DNA of 27,015 bases from M30B19 sp041688615 (GTDB lineage: Bacteria > Planctomycetota > Planctomycetia > Pirellulales > Pirellulaceae). The notes beneath the pieces are model-generated. The model had not been told where the DNA came from. It was given only the letters and a program-made list of their open reading frames with translations, and made no database searches. The stretch spans positions 1-27,015 of the forward strand of contig JBDNHU010000477.1 in the NCBI GenBank assembly GCA_041688615.1. The letters are read 5' to 3'. Made by a program: the position numbers and the translations under genes. Position 1 is the first letter of the stretch. Every line of letters begins with the position of its first letter. Below, one piece after another: positions 1-9,113 of this stretch.

Positions 1-1300
1 CATCGCGGCGGGAAAAGCAGTCGCAGCCTTGGATTCAATCGAGGCTCCTGTTCGCTGGCAGAAGCAAAATTTGGTAGACAACTACTACTTTGGCAAGAAT
101 GCGGATTCAACGATCGTATCAAAGTTAGTTCAGTTGAAAAAGGAACGTGAAACGCTAATCCAGCGTTGCTTAGGTGGGGAGTTAAAAACGGCGATTGAGG
201 TCAATCAAAACCAAATTGTCGAAAATGACACTGCAATTACGAATTTGCCTCAGAAGCAAATGGTTTACGCGGGTGTGGTGCATTCGGGCGGTGGTAACTT
301 CGTCGGGACCGGTGTCAATGGAGGTATTCCGCGTCCTGTGCACGTACTTCATCGCGGTGATATTCAAAACCCTCGGCAGGAGGTGACGCCTGGTACCATT
401 CCAATCATTGAAGGTCACAGTTGGCAATTCCGACTGCCAGTTGGACATTCTGAGGGGCAGCGTCGTGTCGCACTAGCCAGCTGGGTGGTCGATCGCGATA
501 ACCCGCTAACGTGGAGATCGATTGTAAATCGAATTTGGGGTTATCACTTTGGACGAGGGATTGTCGATTCACCCAATGATTTTGGAAGAATGGGGCAGTT
601 GCCGACGCATCCAGAACTTTTGGACTGGCTGGCGATTGAATTTCGCGATGGTGGTCAATCGGTTAAGCATCTGCACCGCTTGATTGTCAATAGTTCGGTT
701 TACCGACAGGCTTCGCATCAACAATCGGAAAACAGTGAAATTGATAAAGAAAATCAATTCCTGTGGCGGATGAATCGTCGGCGTTTGACGGCCGAAGAAA
801 TTCGCGATACGACTCTTGTAATTAGTGGGAAACTGGATCCAACAATGTATGGGCCCGGATATGAATTGTTCGTTATGGAACAGCCCGAGAATTCACCGCA
901 CTACGAATATGATCTGCATGATCCAAATGATGTTCGCTCTCATCGCCGATCGATTTATAGAAAAATTGTACGAAGTCAACCCGATCCGTTCATGGCGACT
1001 TTGGATTGTGCGGATTCATCGCAAAGCGTCCCTAAACGGGATGAAACCTTGACCGCCCTGCAAGCATTATCGCTATTGAATAACAAATTCATGCTAACGA
1101 TGTCGGAAAATTTTTCGCAGCGATTGCAGTTCAGTCATGCTGATCGTGGGCAACAAATTAGGATGGCTTATTGGGAAATCGCTGGCCAGGAACCGACCGA
1201 CCAGCAGCTGGAAGCTCTAGTGGAATACGCAGATGAGTTTGGAATGGCAAATTTGTGTCGGGTTTTGCTGAACCTGAATTCTTTCGTCTTTGTGGATTAG
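1..1300 (+). CDS. DUF1553 (PSD1-type) protein, 3' part
   Basis: The frame is open to the left edge (codons begin at base 2), so this is the C-terminal part of a longer gene; the first possible internal start, a TTG at 29, is not the real one. The translation carries the hallmarks of the DUF1553/PSD1 family: a short block LHRGDIQNP near residue 108, and later NPLTWRSIVNRIWGYHFGRG followed by PTHPELLDWLA and KHLHRLIVNSSVYRQ. These large secreted proteins are very abundant in Planctomycetes and Verrucomicrobia. They are often fused to cytochrome-like PSD1/PSCyt domains and paired with DUF1501 proteins. Their biochemical role is not established. The conserved C-terminal domain is complete and ends at a TAG. 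The next gene on the same strand is a SASA esterase about 200 bases on, so a shared role in glycan use is possible but only inferred. Confidence 0.9.
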   Translation, partial: IAAGKAVAALDSIEAPVRWQKQNLVDNYYFGKNADSTIVSKLVQLKKERETLIQRCLGGELKTAIEVNQNQIVENDTAITNLPQKQMVYAGVVHSGGGNFVGTGVNGGIPRPVHVLHRGDIQNPRQEVTPGTIPIIEGHSWQFRLPVGHSEGQRRVALASWVVDRDNPLTWRSIVNRIWGYHFGRGIVDSPNDFGRMGQLPTHPELLDWLAIEFRDGGQSVKHLHRLIVNSSVYRQASHQQSENSEIDKENQFLWRMNRRRLTAEEIRDTTLVISGKLDPTMYGPGYELFVMEQPENSPHYEYDLHDPNDVRSHRRSIYRKIVRSQPDPFMATLDCADSSQSVPKRDETLTALQALSLLNNKFMLTMSENFSQRLQFSHADRGQQIRMAYWEIAGQEPTDQQLEALVEYADEFGMANLCRVLLNLNSFVFVD

Positions 1301-1329
1301 AATGTTGGTAGAGTGAATGCCGATTTCTA

Positions 1330-1373
1330 ATCCTTGCTTGATCCTTGCTTGATCCTTGCTTGATCCTTGCTTG
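1330..1373. repeat. 11-bp x4 perfect tandem repeat
   Basis: Four exact head-to-tail copies of ATCCTTGCTTG lie between the DUF1553 stop and the SASA start. A fifth unit starts to diverge at once after the fourth. No gene crosses it. The unit is not a multiple of three, so it does not look like coding DNA. Confidence 0.95.
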
Positions 1374-1508
1374 GATTGGACATTCGCTGCGGTAAATCTG
1401 TCGTTGTTGCTGGTGCGGGGAATGGCTTGTGATTGGAATTTTTCATCGTTAGCGTTCGGCACCAAAAAGTGATTTCGGTCCATTAATTTCTTTGCAGGAG
1501 TTGGTTCG

Positions 1509-2447
1509 ATGGTCTTGAAGCTTGCTTGCCTTGGGTGGGTAGCGTTTGTGGTTTTGTGCTTATTCCCTGATCGCATATTATTGGGCGACGAATTTGATGT
1601 TTACTTCTTGGGTGGTCAATCCAATATGGAGGGGTTCGGTCGAGTCAGTGAATTGCCTGATTCTGAAAGTGGTTCCGTGGAAGGCGTGTATATTTTCCAA
1701 TCGACACCTCAGCCCGATCAAGAAGCCATCAACGGCGAAGGGGTTTGGGCGACGTTGCGACCCGGTCACGGAACAGGTTTTCGTGTGGAAAGCCAAAAGA
1801 ACCTGTATTCTGATCGCTTTGGCGTTGAATTGAGCCTGGCAAGAGAACTTAGGAATCGAAGTCCAGGTCGAAAGATTGCGATTATCAAGTATGCCAGAAA
1901 CGGTTCTTCCCTTGCTGCTGCCGCCGCCGGAGGGTGGGGTTGTTGGGAGGCCAATTTTGTGGCCAAAGCGGGTGATTTTCGTGCAAATAATCAGTACGAC
2001 TATTTTTTGGCGACCTTGAATAATGCGTTTTTAGATTCAGACATAGACGATGATGGTGTCGTGGATAGATTGATGCCAGCTGGAATCGTGTGGATGCAAG
2101 GTGAGAGCGACGGTGCTGGAGAGTTGGAGACTGCCCAACGTTACCAGGAGAATCTCAAGCGTCTCATGGACTTGATCCGAGCAGCGATGCGGAAAGATGA
2201 TTTGCCCGTGGTCATTGGTCGGATTTCTGATTCCCGACAAAACGAATCGGGTAAGGTCTGGGCCCATGGTGCTGTTGTCCGATCCATGCAGGAAGCGTTT
2301 GTGACAAACGATCCGGCCGCAGCATTGGTGACAAGCACCGATAGTTACGCCTATTCGGATCCGTGGCATTACGATTCGAAGGGTTACTTGGATTTGGGAA
2401 AGCAGTTTGCAATAAAACTGATGGAGTTGAAGGCGAAATCGCAGTGA
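1509..2447 (+). CDS. secreted SASA-domain carbohydrate esterase
   Basis: The protein is a 312-residue member of the SASA (sialate O-acetylesterase-like, DUF303) family of SGNH-type hydrolases, which usually deacetylate sugars or polysaccharides. A hydrophobic stretch at residues 3-25 looks like a signal peptide, so the enzyme is probably exported. The nucleophile motif GQSNM is at 36-40 (Ser38). Block WMQGESD is at 195-201. The catalytic Asp/His pair fits DPWH (D284, H287) in the C-terminal block. The ATG at 1509 has an AGGAG at 1496-1500 with 8 bases spacing, which supports this start. The gene follows a DUF1553 gene on the same strand and is closed by a hairpin at 2559-2595. The substrate is unknown: sialic acid is not implied, and xylan or algal polysaccharide acetyl groups are equally possible. 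Confidence 0.88.
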   Translation: MVLKLACLGWVAFVVLCLFPDRILLGDEFDVYFLGGQSNMEGFGRVSELPDSESGSVEGVYIFQSTPQPDQEAINGEGVWATLRPGHGTGFRVESQKNLYSDRFGVELSLARELRNRSPGRKIAIIKYARNGSSLAAAAAGGWGCWEANFVAKAGDFRANNQYDYFLATLNNAFLDSDIDDDGVVDRLMPAGIVWMQGESDGAGELETAQRYQENLKRLMDLIRAAMRKDDLPVVIGRISDSRQNESGKVWAHGAVVRSMQEAFVTNDPAAALVTSTDSYAYSDPWHYDSKGYLDLGKQFAIKLMELKAKSQ

Positions 2448-2558
2448 CCCAAGTTGATTTAAATATTCTGAAGCTTGATTCTCAGGACCTGGTGGACATT
2501 ATTGCTTGCAGGTAACGTAGGCGAATTGCGGGTAATTCAAACGACTTCGGCAAACGAA

Positions 2559-2595
2559 AAAATGCCATGGCCTGAATGTGAGACCATGGCATTTT
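2559..2595. terminator. bidirectional intrinsic terminator hairpin
   Basis: A perfect 12-bp inverted repeat has left arm AAAATGCCATGG and right arm CCATGGCATTTT, with a 13-base loop. The A-rich and T-rich ends make it work as a stem with a U-tail in either direction. It lies between the convergent SASA (+) and TolC-like (-) genes, the expected place for a shared terminator. Confidence 0.8.
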
Positions 2596-2654
2596 CTGTT
2601 TTGTCGTGACTAAAGTTCTAAGTGTCGGTGAATTTTAGTGGGTAGACTGAATTT

Positions 2655-2667
2655 AGTGCCAGGCACT
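2655..2667. repeat. 13-bp palindrome AGTGCCAGGCACT
   Basis: A perfect palindrome around a central A lies just downstream of the TolC-like stop codon. From memory, closely similar AGTGCC-N-GGCACT elements are frequent between genes in Rhodopirellula-type genomes. That is not proven here, and no second exact copy was noticed in this window. Confidence 0.5.
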
Positions 2668-2678
2668 GTCATAACTAA

Positions 2679-2718
2679 TTTAGGTCATGGTCAGTTTAGG
2701 TCATGGTCAGTTTAGGTC
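2679..2718. repeat. 16-bp tandem repeat overlapping a gene's 3' end
   Basis: Two exact copies of TTTAGGTCATGGTCAG (2679-2694, 2695-2710) are followed by a third partial copy, TTTAGGTC. Read on the minus strand, the last codons and TGA stop of the TolC-like gene form one unit. The array continues beyond the stop, so the gene's end has been duplicated in tandem. Confidence 0.9.
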
Positions 2719-4683
2719 GGCAGGAGCAACAACCGGAGCGGCTGGTTCTTCCTTCAGGCCGTACACAGAGCCTCGCAGTTTTTCCTTTAAAACAGGGCCG
2801 GCACTGACGGGGGTGGAAGTGGGACGATCCGATTCGCTTGGACGATAAGAACTGGCTTTAACTTGGGCCGCTTGTAGAATTCCCTCGGATGATGGCTCTT
2901 CTGCCAGTGATACATTGTAGTTTGAAAGCAGGGTACCTGATTGGTACGCATAGGCCAGTAACGCGGTGTTGTAGTCCATGATGGCTCGGTGAACGCTTGA
3001 TTCAGCGGTCGCTGCTCGTTGCAATACGTCTTGGAACGAGAACAAGTCATCTAACCCGTCTTCGAACCTGCGACGTTTGGGTTCCAATTCTTCTTGGATT
3101 GCGATCCGAGCGTTAACGGTGGCGCGAATTTGAGCGAACGCTCGATCGACTTCGCTGTAGGCGTTAGCCAGGTCGGTCAAGATTTGCTTTTGTTGCTCCT
3201 CTAGGCGGACTCGATCACGGGCAAGTTTCAATTGTGCATTCCTAACGCCGACCAGACCGGCGCGGCGTCCGACGGGGCCACCGACTTCGAAGCCCACGCT
3301 CCAGTCATCAAGATCCCCGGCCAATTGATCCTTTACCGCACCGGCGTTCCCGATAAGGTTGTCACCGAAGCCTCGGTTACCATAATTGGCAACCATATCG
3401 AAACTCCATTGGCTTAAATTTTTGGCAGCGATCAACTCTAGTTCGCTCTGCCGAAGGGCCCAACGTTGTTTGCGAAGTTCAACTCGGCCTTCCATCGCCA
3501 AATCTTGTGACGCTTGCCAATCGAACGCGATCGGAGCCAAGGTAGGGGCGGAGGACGGTCGAAGAAGCGTGCCGTCATTCAAGGGCAAGTCCAACAGACG
3601 GCGCATCTGTCTTTCAGTATTGTACAACCCGGTTCCGGCAGCACCGGTGCCTACAATCGCATTGTTAACTTGGCCGCGAAAGTTGTAATACTGCTGCCGT
3701 GCTTGGGCTTCCACATCTTTTCGAGTGGTACCGTTGCGGAAGCGAATGTCTTGCTTCTCCCAAGTTTCACGCGCTGCTTCTTGGGCGATCAGTTTGGTGT
3801 CCAAGTCCTGGTAGGTGAAGTACAACTGCCAGTACGTCGTTTCAACGTCTCGAACCAAATCGCGAATCGCTGCTTCGAAATCAGTGATTGCAATGTCTTC
3901 GCGAATCCTGGCAATCAAAACACCGTTGTAGTTTCCGATGGTCCCGTTAGGACCTGCGATCTGATTGACTTCAACGCCGGCACCCGCCAACAGAGGTTGT
4001 CGAACCTCAGCGATAGTTACAACATCCCAGACTCCGGGGAACAAGTTGGCTGGCGAATTATTCCGTCCATAATCGGTAACCTGACGTAACGAAAACGTGG
4101 TACCTGCCGCAGTTGCTTTGGACAACTCTGCGCGGAATGGCGAATTGTTCGAGATCAACGAGGATGCACCAGCACCGAAAAACAAGTTGTTAAAGCGACG
4201 TTCTGAGTGATTGAGGGATAGGCTTGCAGAGAACTGAGCATCGAATGCAGCTAACGCCGCTTCGGAACTTAGTCCAGGATTGGACGCTGTGAATGCAGGG
4301 TCGTAAACGGTACTGACCGCCGCAGGTGCTGCAACCACTTGCCCGCCCAATTTTTGCAGAACTTTGCTGCGTTCTAGTGCCATCCGAATCGCATCGTCCA
4401 GCGTGATTGGAAACGGTTTTAAGGTTTCAAAATCGCGAAGTGTCGTAGGCGTGATGGTCATTTCCGGCCGCGGAACGTCGCATTGGACGTCTGGGTATTC
4501 GACAGTCAACATCGATGCAGGCATGAGGCCCGAAGTCGACGACGTCGAAGTGGGCAACGCAACGTTTCCACTGTTTCCTTTACAACCAATTAGACCTGCA
4601 ATCGCCAAAGTGGTGAAGATGCAACCAAGCCAAGGGTTAGCGATCGATTGAGTGTTCCGATTCCAGCCGAATTTCATCGCCAT
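2707..4683 (-). CDS. TolC-family outer-membrane efflux lipoprotein
   Basis: This 658-residue protein looks like an outer-membrane channel subunit of a tripartite efflux or type I secretion system (OEP/TolC family). The N-terminus has a lipoprotein signal ending in a lipobox LIGC, with the lipidated cysteine at residue 34. A segment ITLDDAIRMALERSKVL near residues 95-112 is typical of the first TolC-like helix. The rest is rich in long helix-forming stretches with two similar halves, as in this family. It is longer than E. coli TolC (about 490). The ATG at 4683 is supported by AAGGA with 9 bases spacing; a second ATG two codons in is possible. No adaptor or inner-membrane pump gene is next to it, so its partners and cargo cannot be named. 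Its 3' end is inside a 16-bp tandem repeat. Export of products of the neighbouring glycan locus is possible but speculative. Confidence 0.88.
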   Translation of the reverse strand: MAMKFGWNRNTQSIANPWLGCIFTTLAIAGLIGCKGNSGNVALPTSTSSTSGLMPASMLTVEYPDVQCDVPRPEMTITPTTLRDFETLKPFPITLDDAIRMALERSKVLQKLGGQVVAAPAAVSTVYDPAFTASNPGLSSEAALAAFDAQFSASLSLNHSERRFNNLFFGAGASSLISNNSPFRAELSKATAAGTTFSLRQVTDYGRNNSPANLFPGVWDVVTIAEVRQPLLAGAGVEVNQIAGPNGTIGNYNGVLIARIREDIAITDFEAAIRDLVRDVETTYWQLYFTYQDLDTKLIAQEAARETWEKQDIRFRNGTTRKDVEAQARQQYYNFRGQVNNAIVGTGAAGTGLYNTERQMRRLLDLPLNDGTLLRPSSAPTLAPIAFDWQASQDLAMEGRVELRKQRWALRQSELELIAAKNLSQWSFDMVANYGNRGFGDNLIGNAGAVKDQLAGDLDDWSVGFEVGGPVGRRAGLVGVRNAQLKLARDRVRLEEQQKQILTDLANAYSEVDRAFAQIRATVNARIAIQEELEPKRRRFEDGLDDLFSFQDVLQRAATAESSVHRAIMDYNTALLAYAYQSGTLLSNYNVSLAEEPSSEGILQAAQVKASSYRPSESDRPTSTPVSAGPVLKEKLRGSVYGLKEEPAAPVVAPADLN

Positions 4684-5351
4684 GATTCATTGTCCTTTAG
4701 AACCAGTGTGTTTCTGCCAAACACACGGTTAATTGCAGTCGACCTTGTTCACCGCCAAAAACTGGGACCAGCAAGGGCCGAAATCATTGGTTAGGTACAA
4801 ATATTCAATACGAAGCGAACACATCTTAGAATTCGTATGCAACGCATTTAGGGTACATTGCAATCAATCGCAACGACCCGTCTAGTCAGAACTATCGGAT
4901 GCGTTACTGTTGAAATCGTGAATATGTGTTCGAGGCACGATGTTCCGAACAACTGCATTGATTGGATTAAGCGGAAAACTTTAACAAGACGGACCATTTA
5001 GACTGGTTTTGTCGAGATTTCAAAAGTGACGGCAGAATCGATCAAGCCGCAACTAAGTCATCCTTGGTGCGGTGAATCCTAGCCAGCCTAGCGACGTAAA
5101 GTCATGCAATCACATGGGCTAGTACGGGCGAGAAGAGTTCCGATTGCGCGAGAATACGCGCGCCGAAGTGTCGAGTCGAAGTGTCGAGTCGAAGTGTCGA
5201 GTCGAAGTGTCGAGTCGAAGTGTCGAGTCGAAGTGTCGAGTCGATGTGGATGGGTTCGCTAGAAGTGCCAGCAGCAGATGCAGGTTTCCATCAATGCACA
5301 TCAATTCAGACGTCAGCATTTGGGCACCGATAGCTTCTGGACGCAGTTACT
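4684..5351. other. gap with 13-bp tandem array, no gene
   Basis: This 668-base gap lies upstream of the TolC-like gene and downstream of the membrane GT2 gene, both on the minus strand. It must hold the TolC-like promoter at its left side. Short open frames across 5119-5398 are only translations of the 13-bp repeat and are not convincing genes. Apart from that array I see no RNA gene or clear hairpin. Confidence 0.6.
5165..5242. repeat. 13-bp x6 perfect tandem repeat
   Basis: Six exact head-to-tail copies of GAAGTGTCGAGTC, starting at 5165, 5178, 5191, 5204, 5217 and 5230. The seventh breaks down after GA. The array is in the gap between the GT2 stop and the TolC-like start. The perfect identity suggests recent slippage expansion. 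Confidence 0.97.
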
Positions 5352-6854
5352 TTACAGCGAGTGATGCTGATGCTGCCCGGCAGAAGTCTCTTGTCTAGCG
5401 AACGGTTGATAGTCCAGCATCTGAACGTTGTCGCTACCTCGAACTTGATAGTGAATCTTACGCCACTTTACTTTATCGTTAAAGATTGCCATCGTTGCAC
5501 CAAATCCGTATGCTGCCAACGCGAACGGAACCGCAGCAAAAACGATTAAGGCTTCGATCAGTGTCACCATAAAGTTGTTCGGGGTGAGGTTTCTACCAGG
5601 TGCCCCAGGTCGCCCGCCCAAGATGGAAACAGCTTGTTCGTCGGTGTGTGCCTGAACCGTTTGACCAATGACGGTGGTCTTGACAATGTAGTAGCCCAGC
5701 CATTGAGCCCCAAACAAGATCAAGAAGCTGCACCAAGCGGCTGGCCAGCTGAGTAACCCTTGTCCCAGGCCCAAGCACCAAGATGTATTGAAAGCTAACG
5801 CGATCACTGCCCAGCTGAGAATCACAGCGTGCATGGAAACGATCGTCACCATGTGGGTGAATGTGATCCAAAATGTCGATTCGAACAAACGGCTCCAGGT
5901 GAGCATTCTGGTCACGTAACTAAAGCAAAAGCCAAGGCTACAATCTTCGCGATTGATGATCAGATTTTCCGGGATGAATCGAATTCCCTTTTTTAAGCGG
6001 GCCAGGCACTCTCGCACCGGACCGTCATCAATAATTGAACGCCCCCAAGCGTCGATTAGCCCGCTGTCGATGATATCTTTCTGTCGCATGGCAAACGTGC
6101 CTGCCCAGGGATTGGCCAAGATTGCCGTGGGGACAATTGCGCCCGCATGCCACACAGATCGAACCCAAGAACCAAAGTTTAAACCAGTGGGTTGGAACCA
6201 TTGGTTACTGGTGGTTGCACCGATCATTGGGTCACACAATGGTGCCACTAATCGTTGTAGCCAATGCGGTCCTGGAACTGCATCGGCATCGATGGTGACA
6301 ATGACCTCTCGATAGTCATCGGTGGATCGAAGAGAGTCAATCGCTTGAATTAAGGCGCTACACTTCAACCCGCAAATTTCACTCTTGTTTTGCAGTTCTT
6401 GAATTTCCAGTTGGCAATCACTTAGACCTAATTCTGATTTGGCCGACTGTACCACTTGCCAAGCCGGATCTGTGTGGTGATCAATCACCGCAAGGATGCG
6501 GTAGTCACCGTAGACCTGCTGGGAAAGGCCTTCGATTGTTTTCCGGAGAAAAGGATCATTGCCGCGAAGGCAAAGGACAACTACAACCGAAGGTTCGAAT
6601 GCTCCACGAACTTGGGGGTAGGCGGTCGATAGATTTGCTTGTGAAAATGAAATTTTACTTGCGTTTTTGTCAGCCGAGGCAATATCATCGGTGTTGGATG
6701 TTTGGCTGCGTTGTTTAGCAGAGAAAGTGTTCGGTTGTGATTGGGCTTCAGAACGCCCAGCCCTCGCATGGAATAAGAACCAAAACATGACCGCGGCGCC
6801 AAGATTTGTGGCGGCTAATAAAGCGGAAACGACAATGGCGGCAGTGGAAAGCAT
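5352..6854 (-). CDS. membrane-anchored family 2 glycosyltransferase
   Basis: This is a 500-residue processive-type or ceramide-glucosyltransferase-like GT2. One membrane segment is at about 4-29, then a linker rich in polar residues, then the GT-A catalytic domain at about 85-330, then several membrane segments (about 332-460). Catalytic features are DAD at 189-191, the acidic pair IDDG at 275-278 as likely general base, and R316xxxW320 as a degenerate QxxRW-like element before the membrane helices. It would transfer sugar from a nucleotide donor at the cytoplasmic face of the inner membrane. The start at 6854 has no strong Shine-Dalgarno, and translation may be coupled to the upstream gene, which ends 63 bases earlier. 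It is the last gene of the minus arm of the glycan locus. Donor and acceptor are unknown. Confidence 0.85.
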   Translation of the reverse strand: MLSTAAIVVSALLAATNLGAAVMFWFLFHARAGRSEAQSQPNTFSAKQRSQTSNTDDIASADKNASKISFSQANLSTAYPQVRGAFEPSVVVVLCLRGNDPFLRKTIEGLSQQVYGDYRILAVIDHHTDPAWQVVQSAKSELGLSDCQLEIQELQNKSEICGLKCSALIQAIDSLRSTDDYREVIVTIDADAVPGPHWLQRLVAPLCDPMIGATTSNQWFQPTGLNFGSWVRSVWHAGAIVPTAILANPWAGTFAMRQKDIIDSGLIDAWGRSIIDDGPVRECLARLKKGIRFIPENLIINREDCSLGFCFSYVTRMLTWSRLFESTFWITFTHMVTIVSMHAVILSWAVIALAFNTSWCLGLGQGLLSWPAAWCSFLILFGAQWLGYYIVKTTVIGQTVQAHTDEQAVSILGGRPGAPGRNLTPNNFMVTLIEALIVFAAVPFALAAYGFGATMAIFNDKVKWRKIHYQVRGSDNVQMLDYQPFARQETSAGQHQHHSL

Positions 6855-6917
6855 GCTGTATTGTAGGCAACAAATTAGTGTTAATGAAGGGCTAAAGATA
6901 ATCGGAATAAGGGAACA

Positions 6918-7823
6918 TCACCTTACATTCATTAAAGACCGCAGAAGCCCAATAAACCGAGGTGCATCTCGCCATGCACGACTGAATATCCGGCTACCCA
7001 TGGGCGTTAGTTGTCCTGCGTTACCTAATTGGTGACTGGCATGCGACCCAATCAATAGGTGGCGTCCGCCGGCTAATTTTTGGTTTTCCTTGGCTTCGTC
7101 GCCCACAACATAGGCAGCTCTGCGATTTCCACAGTGTGAGTGCCCGTGGGGTTGATGCACCGCAGTAATTTCCTGGGACAGATCAATGACAGGGATTCCC
7201 GACCGATGAGCATGGTAGACCATCCAGTTGTCCCAATTGCCACGCCCGACTGCAAACGCAGGAATCGCCTGGTACAGGTGCCGAGGGAAAATGAAATAAT
7301 CTTTGCAAACGATGCTGGCGGGCGTGCTGGCGGTTCGTTGGCGAACAATCCAGTCTTCCAATTTTTGATCGTTCCATGGCAAAACCGAATCTTCAAGGTT
7401 ACTTTCCCAACGCTGTCCAATTCCCAAAAAACGATTGGTGTCGAGTGACCGCACCTGTTGGATTGTGTCTAGAAAATCATTGCCCAAAAGAATATCAGCG
7501 TTCAAGTAGACCATTAGGGAAGCCGAAGCGGCCTGTCTTGCTTGTTGGAAACAATCACTAATCAACGGTGTTCCTAGGGGGTTTCGCTGGATCGTTGGAA
7601 TATGTTGAAACCCGAATTGCTGCGCCGCCTGAGCTAGTCCCACTTCGTCTCCAAGCAAAATTGTCTGCACTTCACTTCCCAACCGCCTCCAACTGTCGAA
7701 AGCGTTTTGTTGCAGACGCGCAGTTTCGCCTTCCATCGCTTTTGGAATCGCGAAGATTGTCACTTTCAAGCTAGAACTCGTGGAATGGATAGGCATTAGT
7801 AAATGTGCGGTGACGTTTTTCAC
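6918..7823 (-). CDS. GT-A-like glycosyltransferase
   Basis: A 301-residue soluble protein resembles a family of nucleotide-diphospho-sugar transferases found next to other glycosyltransferases in cyanobacteria, planctomycetes and others. Visible features are YLNADILLGNDF (NAD at 108-110, in the place of a DxD metal site), FAVGRGNWDNWMVY further on, the block AVHQPHGHSH, and then EAKENQKLAGG. The start at 7823 is followed by another ATG at codon 10 (7796), which is also possible. There is no membrane segment. It lies in the minus-strand run of glycosyltransferases, 63 bases ahead of the membrane GT2 and 192 bases behind the GT8 gene. The exact linkage it makes cannot be told. The family assignment rests on recognised motifs. 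Confidence 0.75.
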   Translation of the reverse strand: MKNVTAHLLMPIHSTSSSLKVTIFAIPKAMEGETARLQQNAFDSWRRLGSEVQTILLGDEVGLAQAAQQFGFQHIPTIQRNPLGTPLISDCFQQARQAASASLMVYLNADILLGNDFLDTIQQVRSLDTNRFLGIGQRWESNLEDSVLPWNDQKLEDWIVRQRTASTPASIVCKDYFIFPRHLYQAIPAFAVGRGNWDNWMVYHAHRSGIPVIDLSQEITAVHQPHGHSHCGNRRAAYVVGDEAKENQKLAGGRHLLIGSHASHQLGNAGQLTPMGSRIFSRAWRDAPRFIGLLRSLMNVR

Positions 7824-8015
7824 TAGTGGTAGCGGTTTGTAAGGTCGTTTGCTTTGCTTTAGTTCAGCTTGTTCTTCCCTGTTGCCACCCGATCTTCTGT
7901 TGTCGTTGGTATGCTGAAATGTAAATACGCTTCGGGTTGGGCAAAGGTTTGCTGCCGTCTGGAAAAAAAGAGCGCTTCGGCTGAATCTGTTGTTTGCTAG
8001 GAGAAATGCTGTCGA

Positions 8016-9113
8016 CTAATTCTTGATCCCATTCCAACGGCGACTCGCGGCCATGATCCGCTTTTGTAATTTAAATGACTGGACATGCCACCAAATGCTA
8101 AGGTTAGGTTTGGTGGGTCGCCAACCGTTCCAATCGGTCTTGTCCAAGTATTCGAAAAATTTGTTTTTGTTTGGATGAAAGCAATAGTAGTGCCACGGTT
8201 TGATTTCGGTGGTGAAATGCATGATTTTGGGTTCAGCCAGCATCTGCTGAAACTGGTCTGGCAAGAGAGGCGCCTGCGGCAACCCAGATTTTTCCAGCGG
8301 ATAGTCGAAGGCATGTGCGCCAAAGTTCCAAGCCAGCGGTAGCATGCCCCATTTTTCGGCAAACACCACGTTTAAGGCATATTGATCCCAGCACCAAACG
8401 TGTTGTTGGTTCTCTTCTAGGCAGCGAAGTAATTCTTGACTGCGTTGATGCTTACGCCAAGCCGCCAAATCGATCACCATGACCCCACTGTTGAAGTAAA
8501 GATTCCCAGGCGTTATTGAAAGTTCAGCGTAGTTGGGAACCGGGGTTAAAGCCGCCAAGTACGGTCCCATTTTCCGAAATTGTTCGCAACCGACGGATGC
8601 ATCCATAAAGGGGCAGGCAATGTCGGGAACCGCCCAGACTTCGTTGCCCGAAGTATCATGCAAGCTTTTAAACCACAACTCGCGAATGTCCGAAAGTGTA
8701 ATGGTATCGCAGTCCAAGTAGATGACTCGGGAGATCCACTGGGGAAGCCACTGGCTGCTTAATAGTCGAAAGTAAGCGGTATGACTGATGTGATGCGAAA
8801 TGTTTAGGTGATCCACGGCCGAACGATTCGCGGTGACCCGTAGGGTTCGAATTGAATGTTGCGAGAGCGTAAGAGCCAATCGGTTCCAATTATCCGGGCT
8901 GATCCCGCCATCCAAAAGTACCAATTGAAGGGGGGCACTTCCATAGTCTTGCGAAAGATTCGCGGCAACGGACGTCAGTGCCGCTGCCAACGGCATGACA
9001 TAGTTGTCATCTGTGGCACACATCAGCACAGGCGCATCACAGTTCCAGAATTCAGGAATGTCGGTGCCAGGCATCGATTGAGCGTCAAATGTTTGCATGG
9101 TTAGTTGATTCAT
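8016..9113 (-). CDS. family 8 glycosyltransferase (LgtC/GspA-like)
   Basis: This 365-residue protein has the full GT8 signature. The N-terminal nucleotide-binding strand has PVLMCATDDNY at 28-38. The metal-binding DxD lies in VIYLDCDTI (DCD 134-136). YFNSGVMVIDL and WDQYALNVVF follow, and the C-terminal HFTTEIKPWHY block supplies the second metal ligand histidine. GT8 enzymes are retaining transferases, mostly using UDP-glucose or UDP-galactose, and in bacteria they often extend lipopolysaccharide cores or glycoproteins. A C-terminal basic, aromatic tail (about 335-365) could bind the membrane, as in LgtC. The ATG overlaps the upstream TGA as ATGA (9110-9113), so it is translationally coupled to the GT-B-like gene. 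An internal ATG at codon 6 is an alternative start. Confidence 0.9.
   Translation of the reverse strand: MNQLTMQTFDAQSMPGTDIPEFWNCDAPVLMCATDDNYVMPLAAALTSVAANLSQDYGSAPLQLVLLDGGISPDNWNRLALTLSQHSIRTLRVTANRSAVDHLNISHHISHTAYFRLLSSQWLPQWISRVIYLDCDTITLSDIRELWFKSLHDTSGNEVWAVPDIACPFMDASVGCEQFRKMGPYLAALTPVPNYAELSITPGNLYFNSGVMVIDLAAWRKHQRSQELLRCLEENQQHVWCWDQYALNVVFAEKWGMLPLAWNFGAHAFDYPLEKSGLPQAPLLPDQFQQMLAEPKIMHFTTEIKPWHYYCFHPNKNKFFEYLDKTDWNGWRPTKPNLSIWWHVQSFKLQKRIMAASRRWNGIKN

Noticed and set aside
3514..4089. 191-codon open frame on the plus strand
   Set aside because: It is entirely antisense to the well-supported TolC-like gene, has no recognisable domain, and comes from codon bias of the real gene.
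5119..5398. Small open frames on both strands over the 13-bp array
   Set aside because: Their translations are mostly the repeat itself and the rest has no family or ribosome-binding site.
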